This document shows, piece by piece, positions 1-10,374 of a stretch of 64,000 nucleotides of DNA. The translations under genes and the position numbers were made by a program. The stretch lies in assembly GCA_949126835.1 (NCBI GenBank), contig OX421498.1:564501-628500 (forward strand). Direction: 5' to 3'. Source of the stretch: Anisus vortex. Its lineage: Eukaryota; Mollusca; Gastropoda; Planorbidae. A model generated the notes under the pieces. The model made no database searches. It was given only the letters and a program-made list of their open reading frames with translations, and was not told the DNA's origin. Position 1 is the stretch's first letter; each line of letters opens with the position of its first letter.

Positions 1-1174
1 TCGAAATCCCAGACGCTCTTCTCCGGTTTTGCCGTGGTGCTGGTGGTGGCGGTGGTTGTAGTTGTTGTTGTTGTGGAGGTGGTGGTGATGTAGGTGTAGG
101 AGACTACCACCGTGGCGAGGGCAGACCTGGACGGGGAGCCGAAGTCTCTGCACTTTACCACGATGGTGTACGACGTGTCGCTGTTGGCCGGCGGGATGGC
201 GCCCGAGTAGAAGACTTGCCCGGTGTTGCTGACGGTGATGTAGCTACCGGCGTCGGCAGGGATCGAGGACACGACATCGACCCTGGTGTCCTTGTTTGGA
301 GAGGTCAGGTCGGCGTCCGTAACAGTGAAAGCCCCGAGCAGACCAAGCGCCGTGCTCTGGTCAACCTGCTGGTACATGGTGCTAGTATCAAAGGCACACG
401 TGTTGTCGTTGTCATCCGTAACGGTAATCAGCACCGTAGCCGTAGCCGTAGCCCCGCCGCTGTCCTTAGCCTGCAGCGTTAGACTCAAAGAAGTCGGCAG
501 CACTTTCGGATCAACGTCGTAAGCCACGTTGAAGTAGACCCGGTTGGTGCTTTTGTCGAAGTAGAAATTTCCACTGTTGGCGGACGGTACGAAGTCAATG
601 TTGCTGACCGTCTCACCCTCCGGGTCGGCCACGGTCAGGGTAAGGCTGCAGTAATGATCCCTCGTGGCGCCTTCCATCAAAGTGCAGTAGTATTGGTTAC
701 TGTTGAAGTAGGGAGGCTCGTTCACATTCAGGATGTTCACCGTGAGGACGTCCTTACCATCGGAGATGAAGTAACCATCGGTGGTTGTACAGGAGATGGT
801 GTACAGGCTGCGAACCTCGTAGTTCAGCAAGTTGTTGGCGCTGAGAGTGATGGTATCATCCGGATTCAGAGTAAACTTGTAGGCCTCGGTCGCTGGGAAG
901 GTGGTACAGGTAGTTTTCAGCGCCGGAGAGTTGTATACGGTCGTGTCTTCTATGGCGAGCTTGATCAGAGTCGTGCCGGCTGCGGCGTTCTCCGGAATGC
1001 TGACGGACGTGGGCAGGTTCCGGATGACGGGGGGCACATTCAGATTGTCTATCGTGACGTCCACGTGGAAGTCCGAGACGGTATTTTTGCCGTCCGATAC
1101 CTCCACGGTGAGTACGTAGGAAGATGTAGTGAGAAGTTTGAAGTCTTTGTTGGCAGTTATTTTACCTGTGGCAC
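1..1174 (-). CDS. Cadherin-like protein, exon 3 (repeats 2-5 and start of Thr-rich stalk; continues off the left edge)
   Basis: Seen: on the minus strand the frame is open from a splice acceptor (pyrimidine tract then CAG just before 1174) to the window edge, about 390 codons with high G/C at third positions, unlike the AT-rich flanks. It completes cadherin-like repeat 2 (TGKI, YVLTVEVSDG, then NVPPVI) and contains repeat 3 (ending LNVNEPPYF, about residues 237-342), repeat 4 (ADPEGE, then TDDNDN, 343-447) and repeat 5 (TDADL, YTIVVKCRDFGSPSRS, 448-547). A stalk rich in Thr follows (548-566), then AKPEKSVWDF. The acidic linkers are the usual cadherin Ca2+-binding elements, although some repeats keep only part of the DxNDN motif. 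Several repeats have extra Cys. Known: such repeats mediate extracellular adhesion. The membrane segment and cytoplasmic tail would lie beyond the window. The entry phase (2 nt completing a Ser codon) matches exon 2. Confidence 0.88.
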
Positions 1175-1297
1175 CTGAAGTAAAAACATATTCTTAAATA
1201 ATACAAATGAACACCAACAATTTTAATTAAAGTCTAGTATAGTTAGTATAGTATAATCTAAAGTCCGTAGTCTTAGTTTTTTTTCTAGTGCTCTAAT

Positions 1298-1926
1298 ATA
1301 GTCTAGTATAGGCCCTAGTCAAGCATAGTCTAGTATAGGCCCTAGTCAAGCATAGTCTAGTATAGGCCCTAGTCAAGCATAGTCTAGTATAGGCCCTAGT
1401 CAAGCATAGTCTAGTATAGGCCCTAGTCAAGCATAGTCTAGTATAGGCCCTAGTCAAGCATAGTCTAGTATAGGCCCTAGTCAAGCATAGTCTAGTATAG
1501 GCCCTAGTCAAGCATAGTCTAGTATAGGCCCTAGTCAAGCATAGTCTAGTATAGGCCCTAGTCAAGCATAGTCTAGTATAGGCCCTAGTCAAGCACAGTC
1601 TAGTATAGGCCCTAGTCAAGCATAGTCTAGTATAGGCCCTAGTCAAGCATAGTCTAGTATAGGCCCTAGTCAAGCATAGTCTAGTATAGGCCCTAGTCAA
1701 GCATAGTCTAGTATAGGCCCTAGTCAAGCATTGTCTAGCATAGGCCCTAGTCAAGCATAGTCTAGTATAGGCCCTAGTCAAGCATAGTCTAGTATAGGCC
1801 CTAGTCAAGCATAATCTAGTATAGGCCCTAGTCAAACATTGTCTAGCATAGGCCCTAGTCAAGCATAGTCTAGTATAGGCCCTAGTCAAGCATAGTCTAG
1901 TATAGGCCCTAGTCAAGCATAGTGTA
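1298..1926. repeat. 27-bp minisatellite, about 23 copies, in cadherin intron 2
   Basis: Unit contains AGTCTAGTATAGGCCCTAG and repeats every 27 bp with few substitutions (scattered changes near 1595, 1731, 1812 and 1840). Because 27 is a multiple of 3, the minus strand stays open for 207 codons of a 9-residue repeat. The array sits within the intron between exons 3 and 2 and is not coding. Confidence 0.95.
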
Positions 1927-2007
1927 GTATTTTGTAATATAGTCTTTTATAGTCGAATACATTCCAGCGTGGACTATTATATTGTAATATAGTTCTTTAC
2001 AGTCAGT

Positions 2008-2272
2008 ACTTACATATATACCTTACATGCAGTGCTAACATATATACCTTACATGCAGTGCTAACATATATATATACCTTACATGCAGTGCTAACATATA
2101 TACCTTACATGCAGTGCTAACATATATACCTTACATGCAGTGCTAACATATATATATACCTTACATGCAGTGCTAACATATATATATATACCTTACATGC
2201 AGTGCTAACATATATACCTTACATGCAGTGCTAACATATGTACCTTACAGTCAGTACTTACATATATCTTAC
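2008..2272. repeat. 26-bp minisatellite with variable TA runs, in cadherin intron 2
   Basis: Units of the form TACCTTACATGCAGTGCTAA separated by (TA)n of variable length, about 10 copies, ending about 30 bp from the exon 2 donor. Variation in the TA spacer gives units of 26, 30 or 32 bp. It is a second array in the same 1.1-kb intron. Confidence 0.9.
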
Positions 2273-2301
2273 CCTAACATATCAACACACAATGAACTTA
2301 C

Positions 2302-2542
2302 TGTTGATACTGAACAGTCCCGAGTTGGGCTGCTGGGAAGACAGATAGTACGTGAGAGTGTCCGACTCGGGGTCAGTTGCCTTCACTGTGGCCACAATGT
2401 CTGTTGTGTAGTCGAACGTGGCGGCATCTAGAGTGACGGCGGTCCTCGGGTATCCGGTGATGGTCGGCGGTTTGTTGGGTGTGACGTAGATAAACAAACT
2501 CACGGTGTTGCTGGGTTGGTTGGACGAATCTGTACACGAGAT
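2302..2542 (-). CDS. Cadherin-like protein, exon 2
   Basis: Seen: 241 bp bounded by a polypyrimidine-CTTTAAG acceptor and an A|GTAAGT donor. Translation begins ISCTDSSNQPSNTVSLFIYV, which completes the first cadherin-like repeat (the typical end strand leading to PNKPP), and then gives most of repeat 2, including ATDPESDTLTYYLS and GLFSINS just before the donor. The entry phase is 0 from exon 1 (ACG|ATC) and the exit phase is 1, which exon 3 completes as Ser. The motif SINS-ATGKI across the exon 2/3 junction is a hallmark of cadherin repeats, so the splice model is well supported. The exon is GC-richer than the flanking introns. A downstream ATG inside it opens a shorter frame, but the splice signals show it is an internal exon. 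Confidence 0.88.
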
Positions 2543-2639
2543 CTTAAAGGAAAAAAAAAAGAAATGAAGGTGTATGTTTAGGTGATGCCGCCATTATGTT
2601 TTCAGGTCACGACGTGGTGGTCAAGCTGGGATACCTTAT

Positions 2640-2830
2640 TGAAGGTCCCAGCGGGTCGAATTAAATTCTAACTCGAAAATAGAACACAATACAAAGCAGT
2701 TACAATGCTCAGATAAACACACTTTTCTTTTCCCTTATGCGAGAACAAATGCATATTGGTACTCTGGCATACGCGCATGAAATGGGTTGCCTGAAAAAGA
2801 AACAGGAAAACCAGTAACTTAACATCATTT
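2640..2830 (+). mobile_element. LINE 3' end (reverse transcriptase C-terminus, SFFP-type), decayed
   Basis: Plus-strand frame reads PYARTNAYWYSGIRA, a stop, then NGLPEKETGKP. This matches the better copy at 9290-9483 (YKYSFFPSGIRV...NGL), with a short deletion and a stop. Same family as copies near 9.4, 19.4, 36.9, 39.4 and 54.8 kb. It lies in cadherin intron 1, antisense to the gene. Confidence 0.6.
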
Positions 2831-2868
2831 AAAACACTTATTAATTTGCAAGATCAGACTCAGACCAC

Positions 2869-2887
2869 GGGGGGGGGGGGGGGGGGG
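2869..2887. repeat. Poly-G tract
   Basis: An uninterrupted run of about 19 G in cadherin intron 1. Similar G or C runs recur across the window (about 8597, 11166, 11207, 19983, 21471, 44779, 46501 and 62149). Confidence 0.9.
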
Positions 2888-4000
2888 CTTGTGCTCGTCA
2901 CATAATCCCCTTGTATACACATGCTCTAAAAGGCATTCTTGGCTTACATACACTTCAATATGTTTTGATTTATCAGTGCAAACGATATTATATAAGTTAG
3001 AGAGCTTGTAGCAAGAAGAAAAATATATCTTACTATTATACATATCTAATTTTCTTTCTTTTTTTTTACTTATCGATTTTTTTTTCTACCTTTACTCAAC
3101 ATCTAAAGTTTTTTTTTTCATTACGCATCTATGTTTCTAGCATTTTTATTTCTTACTATAATCTTATTGTCTCTAATATTTAAATCATTTAAATACATCA
3201 TCGCATTTGTATGTTTTCTTATCACATGGATATCACAGAGGAAAATCTTTGCAAGGCCAAAAAAAAAAATAACATAATAAAGGATTTTTATAAAAATTGT
3301 TGAAAGTATTTGTTTAATTCCTTCTGATTTATACATAAAATTTTTATTACTTCCCCTTTTCCTTTCTGTTTTTCCATTAATATGTTTCATTAAATCTATA
3401 TTTTATAACACATCTAATTTTCTCCTTCTATTTTTTTTCTTACATTACGTAATTATTAGATTTTTTTCAATCTATTTATTGCATTTTTTGGATCTATTTC
3501 AAGTTGTCGTCATCTCTACTATAATAGGTTTCATTTGTAACGTTCTTATATTTAAATCATAACGAACAACAAAGAAAACTGAAATATTGAAACAGAAATT
3601 CGCTGCAGTAGATTAGATTACATTTATCAAACTGAACCAGTCTGAACTATAAATACAGTTTTAACAAATTGCAGTGAAGAGGTTTTTCTCAAAATTGAGT
3701 TAATAGTTGATTTTCTAGAAAATTTTATTAAAATAAGTTGTTAAAATTTTGAAATCCCAAAAAGGTCTTTTATAAAATAAATAGTTGAAACGATTTCATC
3801 GTGACAAGTTTTGGAATGGCTAAGGTAAGCAATCCCAGAAGTCCAATACGGAAGTGACATTTGCCGGGGAACAAAGTAAACAAAGCACGACCTAATAAAT
3901 CTATATTTAACCATTTTGTTAAAAATTAGAACCGGGTTAAGATTCAAAACACGTGGCCATGAATAACAACAATATGGTGTGATATTGTAACATATTTATG
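2888..4000. other. Cadherin intron 1, left part: AT-rich, no recognised element
   Basis: AT-rich DNA with many T runs (3055-3120, 3420-3480). No protein-like frame, RNA gene or clear repeat was seen. Confidence 0.6.
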
Positions 4001-4015
4001 CTATAGCCTACCTAC

Positions 4016-4330
4016 CGTGGTATCATAAAAATTGTTGGAGGCGTAGTTCAAATCCTGCGTTGTGTCGTAGACCACCCAGTATTCTCCGACTGGGTTCTCC
4101 ACCACCGTGAAAGGTCCAGAAGGACTAACTGTCTTGAGCTTAACGTTCTGAATGGTGGCCCCGCCGTATGTCACACAGTTTAACTTGGCCAGTTTGGTCA
4201 GTACTGTCGGATCCTCGGCCACGTACACTGGGTTCAGGAAGTAATCCAGTGTCGGATTTTGTCCGCAGACATAGTTGACCGCTAGTGTAAGACATATATA
4301 CAGTGAGATGAGATTGTGTCGCCCAGCCAT
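4016..4330 (-). CDS. Cadherin-like protein, exon 1 (start codon and signal peptide)
   Basis: Seen: ATG at 4330-4328 on the minus strand opens 105 codons ending at a CG|GTAGGT donor. The start MAGRHNLISLYICLTLAV is a hydrophobic signal peptide with likely cleavage near VCGQ (residue about 24). The rest is a divergent first cadherin-like repeat: PVYVAEDPTVLTKLAKLNC, then LNYASNNFYDTT just before the donor. Joined to exon 2 this gives YDTT-ISCTD, the usual Y-x-hydrophobic-x-C/A-x-D strand of a cadherin repeat. A second GT lies 4 nt further in, but only the first keeps the frame with exon 2. A TTTTCCAG acceptor 15 nt before the ATG suggests a non-coding exon further upstream, so the promoter is not located. 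Family: classical or protocadherin-type adhesion receptor; exact subfamily not recognised. Confidence 0.85.
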
Positions 4331-4344
4331 TCAACTTTCTAGAT
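4331..4344 (-). other. Short 5' UTR part of cadherin-like exon 1, with likely splice acceptor
   Basis: On the minus strand, CTTAACTTTTCCAG ends at 4345 and is followed by 14 nt and then the start codon. This fits a 5' UTR intron. The upstream non-coding exon was not identified. The adjacent sequence on that side (4380 to about 4630) is a microsatellite, so the true start site may be some distance away. Confidence 0.45.
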
Positions 4345-4383
4345 CTGGAAAAGTTAAGGCAGAAAAAAATGCTTTTATATGTC

Positions 4384-4395
4384 TGATCTATCTAA

Positions 4396-4467
<72 letters not shown>

Positions 4468-4474
4468 CTATCTT

Positions 4475-4529
<55 letters not shown>

Positions 4530-4593
4530 CTATCGCTCTATCTCTCTCTCTCTCTCTTTTTTCTCTCTCTCTCTGTTTATCTGTCTGTCTGTA

Positions 4594-4631
<38 letters not shown>

Positions 4632-4700
4632 ATGTCTATTTGTCTATCTATTTATTTAATTATCTATACATCTGCCTATCTTTTTATCTAATTATCTAAT
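4384..4700. repeat. Compound microsatellite (TATC)n / (TC)n / (TA)n
   Basis: (TATC)n at about 4386-4528, (TC)n with CTGT interruptions at about 4530-4612, (TA)n at about 4613-4631, then degenerate TATC-type sequence to 4700. The Ser/Leu/Tyr-rich open frames here come from the repeat. Confidence 0.95.
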
Positions 4701-4849
4701 TATATACCCATTTTTTTTCGATTTATCTTTCTATCTATATCAATATAGGGCCTATTAATTCAAATTTTCATCTATCAATCTTTCTATCAATCTACCTTAC
4801 AATCTAATTATTTTTTAATCTTTTGATTTATTTTGTATCTATTTATCTT

Positions 4850-5075
4850 CCTATATAGATAATAATATTTGTATAGCGCTACCAACAAACATATAATCTC
4901 TAAGCTAAGAATAACACGAATTGATGATTGTAAAACTTTACAAACATGAGACAAGGCAAATAAATGAAGCAATAACTGACCTAACATAAAGTAAGACAGT
5001 CGGAGACTCAAATAGTTTTAACGAATGTAAATATTGAAATAATGTGTTTCTAGTTTTTTTCTGAAAGTAACAATA
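4850..5075 (-). mobile_element. LINE 3' end (PKVWN-type family), 3' UTR and tail
   Basis: Minus strand reads GTTACTTTCAG, then ACACATTATTTCAATATTTAC, later TGTTTGTTGGTAGCGCTAT and ACAAATATTATTATC. This parallels the plus-strand copies at 7826-8272 and 57740-58580, including the TAGCGCTATACAAATATT tail block. The coding part upstream is mostly missing. Confidence 0.6.
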
Positions 5076-5079
5076 TTTC

Positions 5080-7110
5080 TCTAAATATATTTTTCATCTA
5101 GTTCTCTATATATCTATCTATTTATCTTTCTTTCAATTGTTCATCTATCTATCTATATCAATTTATCTTTCTACTTATAAATTTATATCTTTCATTATAT
5201 CATTTAATCTAAACCAATATTTTACAATTATGTTGTTTAACATAAGGAAAAAACAACATTCGACACATTTTAATATAATCGAGTTCTTAATATTCTTTAG
5301 AAAATAATTAAATATTCGTAAAGGAATAAATCTTTACTTACAACCATTTGAAGTCGTACACTGCTGTAATTTCTCACATGGTGGTTAATCTCTGTAGAAT
5401 GTCCAACTGATATTTTAAAATTAAAACTTGTCAAAAGAAGTAAGAGCAAATTTAAAGTACTTAACGCTCTGTCTAAGTGATGTTTTGTATTTTACCTTTC
5501 GCGTTTTCCCACCAAGCTATTTAAACTGAAGTGCCGTTTTTACGCTTCAAAAGTAATAGAATTATAAACATTATAATATTTGTACACATACACACACATA
5601 CACACACACACACACAAACACACACACATAGACACACTCACTCACAAAATGGGAGGTAATCCCTCCACCTTCTTCTCTCCCCTTTGTGTTATAGAATTTC
5701 GTTATTTTAGTTGGCAATTTAAAGTCCCAAGGTAAAGTATTATAACGCATTGAAAAACAAAGATCAATGCAACACAAAAATAGGTAAGGAACACAACTGC
5801 AGAAAGACAAACATTTCAATTCAACTGGAGTTCTCTTTTCTTTGTGTGTGTGAATCACTGAGCGATCCAACCATTCACGTCACTGTTATCAAGAAACCCG
5901 AGCCATTCATACTGGCACAATAGAGAAAGCGACGGCAATATAGAATTTCAATCTCCATAATCGATATAGGATAAATATTCAATATAGGATATCTGCGCAA
6001 AGAGAACCAGAGGCGGTATACGCCTATATATGTGTGTGGGGGGGGGCGTAAGGATATGGTTTACTTTCTGAGGGCTCAGAGAAACGCCGCTGTATTATCA
6101 AGAATAAGTCACTGTCAGACATGACTGGCCCAATTGGTGCTCCTGTCTAATCCACTGTCAACTCCCGCTAGCTTGTGCAGTAAGTTGTAACGTCTCGCGG
6201 GAACTGTTAAAAATTCTGCATTGAGATTGATAGAGAATTTCAAAACTTACTGAAATAAATCCCTAGCGGACAGTGCCCAGTTCACAACTAGGCAATTGTA
6301 GCTTGTTTTCTGATGAATAGCTTTTACCTATTGGTCAACTTGAGTGGCCGCCATTGTCAGAATCGTTTCAACACATAAACACTTGCAAACTCTGGGATAC
6401 ATTTCAAGGGACTCTTATTAAAGGAGAACAGTTCCATGACAGTAGGTGTCTGTACCCCCCCTACACACACACACCTTTCTCGGCAATGATATCTCGCTCC
6501 CTGCAAATATTACTGTAGCGCCATTGGCTTACCTCAAGTGATCTAAACTGTCATCTCAATTGACGAAGTGCTTAACCTTACAACTCTGTTGTGATTATTA
6601 TGTTGTTGTTCAAAAACCTTTAACAGATTTCCATACCCGTTTTTTTTATCTCATCAATGTTAACGGAAAATGGTTTGGAAAACAGTATTTTGTGTGTGTG
6701 TGTTGGCGTGTCTGGCACACTATCCAGCCAGTCTGGAATCGAGAGGTGTGGTGTTGCATTATTACTAATATCGATTTATACCTTTGACTACGTCATCAAA
6801 TTCAATTAAAAACTTTTACTTAATGTGTTAAATGTAAACCACATGAGCAGGACGATTAAGAAATCTTTGAATCACCTAAGAACAGTTTATTCAACCGATG
6901 CATTCAAAGGGATTGTGTTGCCAGCATAACTACCACATCCAACCATATTTAATTTGTCCAAATATTAAAATTAAGTATTAATAAAATAATTTAAAGTTTA
7001 CATCTATATATTTAAAGTAGACTGTATGTTTGTTCAACCAATCATGTTAGTTATTTTAAAGACACGTTACCTTACTGTCTCATATTATACTTTTGCGATT
7101 TCAATTCGGA
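5080..7110. other. Intergenic, no gene seen; (CA)n at 5580-5640 and scattered unique DNA
   Basis: Contains a broken (CA)n tract (about 5583-5637), degenerate TATC-type sequence (5110-5170) and a short G run at 6040. A hairpin-bearing dispersed repeat lies near 6265-6312 (CCTAGCGGACAGTGCCCAG...) and recurs near 32915-32962. No coding exon could be supported. Confidence 0.5.
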
Positions 7111-7117
7111 CATGTGT

Positions 7118-7200
7118 CTTCGCTAGCTCAGTGGTTAACGTATCGGACTGCCATGCGGGCGACCCTGATTCCATTCTCTAGATTGTCTATAACTTTTTTT
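7118..7200 (+). mobile_element. tRNA-derived SINE head (pol III A-box like)
   Basis: CGCTAGCTCAGTGGTTAACG matches the A-box/D-arm of a tRNA (TAGCTCAGTGG). About 30 nt later GCGACCCTGATTCCATTC resembles a degraded B-box. It is T-rich downstream. No clean cloverleaf forms, so this is a SINE or tRNA pseudogene and not a working tRNA. Confidence 0.5.
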
Positions 7201-7403
7201 TTCTACAATTTGTTTATTTCAATTAATTTTTTTTAAGCTTTTTCTTCATTGTAGTTTATATTTTTTTTTATCTGTAGCTTATACAGGCCTGTTTTATTTT
7301 CCCCCGAGCTCAGCGGGGAATTTAGCTAGTATGTAAAAATAACATGAAACTAAAAGGTTAGCTAACTTGACTAGAAAATACACCGTCAGTCTGAAGCTAG
7401 AAA

Positions 7404-7728
7404 CAAAGACTATAACTTGGAATATAACTATAATAAGATGAATCGCTATTTCTGCTATGTGATAACTTGAAATATAACTATAATAAGATGAATCGCTATT
7501 TCTGCTATTTAATTTGATAACTTGAAATAGAGTCTACATAATGTTTCGGAATTTCCGATCGCACCCTATTTTCTCAAAGGAAAATTACGATTAAAATAAA
7601 AAGTTGTATACAGCGGAAAACTTTAGGTACGTTTAGGAGTCATTTAGGACAGCGTTATTGGCTGCGCACGGAAAACAACTCTTAAGCTCTAAAAATAGAG
7701 CAAGCGGTCCATCTTATTATAGTCTTTG
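7404..7728. mobile_element. Non-autonomous hAT-like MITE, copy 1
   Basis: Starts CAAAGACTATAA and ends with the complementary GCAAGCGGTCCATCTTATTA and then TAGTCTTTG. The flanks share CTAGA (left GCTAGAAA, right CTAGAGGA), a worn target duplication. An internal 47-bp stretch (ATAACTTGGAATATAAC...) is duplicated on the left side. Related copies lie at 34802-35094 and 43391-43679. It has no coding capacity. Confidence 0.6.
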
Positions 7729-7825
7729 CTAGAGGAAACTAAAGAAAGATCTGCTATGTTCATTATGATGTTCATTATGATGTTCATTATGATGATGTTT
7801 GTTTTTCTTGCGATTCTCTCTACTG

Positions 7826-8212
7826 AGCCTTCTCAGTATCCGGTCCGAAGGTGTGGAATCTACTTCGCATTCAACTGAGGCGAACAAGCTCTACTGTTAC
7901 TTTCAAAAATAACTTAAAAACTCATTATTTCAATATTTACCTTAGATAACATTTAACATGCTTTATAAACTTACTGTCTTACTCATGGGTTGGGTTGGTT
8001 AATGCTACATTTATTTGTTTTGCCTTTTTTAATCATCAATTTAGCTCTGTCACCTGGACTAGGGTAATATCCGTATTCTTAGTTGTATGTTAAACGCGCT
8101 CTGAGCTTACATTATGTTTGTTGGCAGCGCTATACAAATATTATTATTATTATTATTATAATTATTATTATTATTATCATTATTATTATTATTATTATTA
8201 TTATCATTATTA

Positions 8213-8271
<59 letters not shown>

Positions 8272-8272
8272 T
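7826..8272 (+). mobile_element. LINE 3' end (RT C-terminus, PKVWNLL-type) with (ATT)n tail
   Basis: Plus-strand frame FSVSGPKVWNLLRIQLRRTS continues STVTFKNNLKTHYFNIYLR and a stop. This is the conserved end of CR1/RTE-like reverse transcriptases (xxPKxWNxLPxxLR...FKxxLKxxxF). A 3' UTR follows, then GGCAGCGCTATACAAAT and (ATT)n to about 8272. It is 5'-truncated. Confidence 0.75.
8138..8272. repeat. (ATT)n microsatellite at LINE 3' tail
   Basis: About 44 trinucleotides with a few ATC interruptions. It directly follows the GCGCTATACAAATATT block and is therefore probably the element's tail. Confidence 0.95.
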
Positions 8273-8274
8273 CA

Positions 8275-9260
8275 CTTAGCATGCTCAGTGTGATATTGAG
8301 ATTAATCTCAGTGGCAGACGTATGATTACGTAATGTACACCGCCACTATTTAAGTTACTCAAAGTAAGTATAGGCATTGATATATAGATCTGTGGTAGGC
8401 CTACAGGCTACGAAATGAACAAGGTCACAAAGGTCACAAAGGTCACAAAGCGTAATTACCAAAAAGAACCTGTTCTCGGAAAAAAACATTGTGATAATCC
8501 GCATTAACACCTTAATAAAAGAAATTAATCAAATATGTTTGTTAAAATGTATATAAGCATGTTTCAAGGTTATTACATAATTACACCACAAAGGAACCCC
8601 CCCCCCCCCTAACAGCAAAAGTCTAACGCTAGTTTTAGCTGCTACAGTGTAATTCTATATTCTATGCAGGCGAAAATGAAAGAATAGTTCTATTATTAGA
8701 TAACCCTTTTTAGCAGTTCCCGTTGCATTCTATCCGTGCGAATGGACGCAGAGAATTTTAGCTTTGAATGTTTCTATTTAACCACCGAATGATTTAATGT
8801 CTAAAGTCTAAAGTATGAACAGTTGAAACTGTAATAGATAATACTGTAAGACTCACAAAAGATTGGGCATTTATTAATTTGTTTTAATACTGTAGAAACT
8901 CGAATTATTAAAAAGAAAACACATAGTGGGTTAGGGTTAGGGTCCCATAGTGGGTCCCTCTGTTTTAGATAAGCCAATAAGGATTGTAGAATTTAAAGTC
9001 GTTATTGTGAACAATTGATTGTTTTTCTCTTTTGCCACGTAGTACATACATACATAGGCATACGTTCAATAAAGGCACTCACATTAATAGATAGGACGAG
9101 GAGATTATAAAACATTTAAAGCATTAGATAATCACAAACACATTCTCTTAATATATCTATATTAATAATATCAGCAACATTACAACAAATAATGGCACAA
9201 CTGACAAGAATAACACCAATAGTTAAATCACTAAACCTAGAAACAGATCAGAAGGGCAAA
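8275..9260. other. Intergenic, nothing coding seen
   Basis: AT-rich single-copy-looking DNA with a poly-C run at about 8597-8609 and a short telomere-like GGGTTAGGGTTAGGG at 8929-8943. Nothing else recognised. Confidence 0.5.
8422..8448 (+). promoter_or_regulatory. Three AGGTCA half-sites in tandem with 3-bp spacing (DR3-like)
   Basis: AGGTCACAA occurs three times in a row (8422, 8431, 8440). AGGTCA is the canonical nuclear-receptor half-site, and direct repeats spaced by 3 bp are bound by RXR heterodimers such as VDR-type receptors. It could equally be a short chance minisatellite. No gene start was seen nearby. Confidence 0.3.
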
Positions 9261-9289
9261 TAGTAAAGAAGTAATAATACATAAGGTAT

Positions 9290-9485
9290 TAAACTCTAAT
9301 TTAGAAATACAAAACAATAACAATCTGTTACAATTTTCCGATGAACATAAAGACAAAAACACTTTCCGTACTCCTTATGCGAGAACAAATACATATAAGT
9401 ACTCTTTCTTCCCTAGTGGCATCCGGGTATGTAATGGGTTGTCTAAACAAACCAGGAAAACCAGTAAGTTAACATCATTTTAAAT
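9290..9485 (+). mobile_element. LINE 3' end (RT C-terminus, SFFP-type), open copy
   Basis: Plus-strand frame open for about 62 codons to TAA at 9481: NNNNLLQFSDEHKDKNTFRT, then PYARTNTYKYSFFPSGIRV and NGLSKQTRKTSKLTSF. The YKxSFFPxxIRxxNGL signature is the C-terminal end of jockey/CR1-type reverse transcriptases. This is the best preserved of several truncated copies here. Confidence 0.75.
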
Positions 9486-9509
9486 ACTTAGAAATGCAGG
9501 ACTAGACTC

Positions 9510-9600
9510 AGGGCAGGGACGGTTCTAGTAATTGCGGGGCCCTATGCGAAACGGATTGCGCGGGGCCCAGTCTGGGTAGGGATAAGGATAATAAGTGAAA
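9510..9600. mobile_element. Possible hAT-like DNA transposon end
   Basis: CAGGGACGGTTCTAGTAATT followed by GCGGGGCCCTATGCGAAAC and GCGCGGGGCCC resembles the common CAGGGCCGG...GGGCCC end of non-autonomous hAT-type elements. No matching opposite end was located. Confidence 0.3.
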
Positions 9601-9639
9601 ATTAAGATTTTGCAATAGAAATAGAAATAGAACAGACGT

Positions 9640-9800
9640 TCCTTCTAGATAGAAGATTATTACGTCCACTAGGCCCAAAACTCCTGCAGGGCGACAGGGA
9701 TCCGTCGGTGGCAGGGATAGAACCCGCGACCTGTCCGTTGGTTTTTGGTTGACAGTCCGGTGAACTAACCGGTGGGCCAAGTGCAGGATGAAGGTTAGGA
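9640..9800 (-). mobile_element. tRNA-derived SINE (family B)
   Basis: Minus strand reads TTGGCCCACCGGTTAGTTC (A-box-like), then GGTCGCGGGTTCTATCCCTG (B-box-like), then CCTGCAGGAGTTTTGG and GACGTAATAATCTTC. A degraded second copy lies at 22985-23115. The spacing of the two boxes fits a tRNA-derived head. Confidence 0.55.
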
Positions 9801-9804
9801 CGCA

Positions 9805-10370
9805 ATAATCTTCTTTATAGAGGATGCATTCTTAATGTGTAAGATAAGATAATATGTACAGTAAAAAAAATAACTTTATAACAAATCAGCTTTCAATTAA
9901 GGCACAGGCCCCCGCCCTCCGCCCCCGCCCCCTCCCCATTAAAAAACTCCTTTCAAGTCCATGTATTACTGTAACTATACTTATATAACTTCTCCCCAAC
10001 CCCAACCATCTAAACTGTTTCAAGTTTCAGGTTCCCTTCCATTTCCATTGACTGATTACGTCAGTGTCATATGAACAATTCAGTTGACACAAAGAGTGGA
10101 GTGAAAACGACAGTTTGAAATTTTTGACACCTGAATACATTCTAGTGTTAAAGTTGTCTTTTTGACGATCACAGAACTCCTAATCAAATACAGATTGATC
10201 GATTTACAGATTAGTATTTCTGGGGTTTTAATGTTTTATTTTTGTTACTATTTATTACATAGGATTTATATTTTATAACGGAGTTATGGCAGGGGGAAAG
10301 AGAAAGTTTTTTAAAATGTATTTTATTAAGGAAGATTTGTACAAGTCAGCAGTGTCAATGGGGGGGAAGC
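9805..10370. other. Intergenic, nothing coding seen
   Basis: C-rich patch at 9905-9935, otherwise AT-rich. No exon, RNA or transposon recognised. Confidence 0.5.
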
Positions 10371-10374
10371 TGAG

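Noticed and set aside
1293..1916. 207-codon frame of a 9-residue repeat
   Set aside because: 27-bp intronic minisatellite in a multiple of 3.
7118..7200. Functional tRNA gene
   Set aside because: A-box present but the B-box is degraded and no cloverleaf or acceptor stem pairs; fits a SINE/tRNA pseudogene.
8929..8943. Interstitial telomere
   Set aside because: Only two to three GGGTTA units; too short to mean anything.
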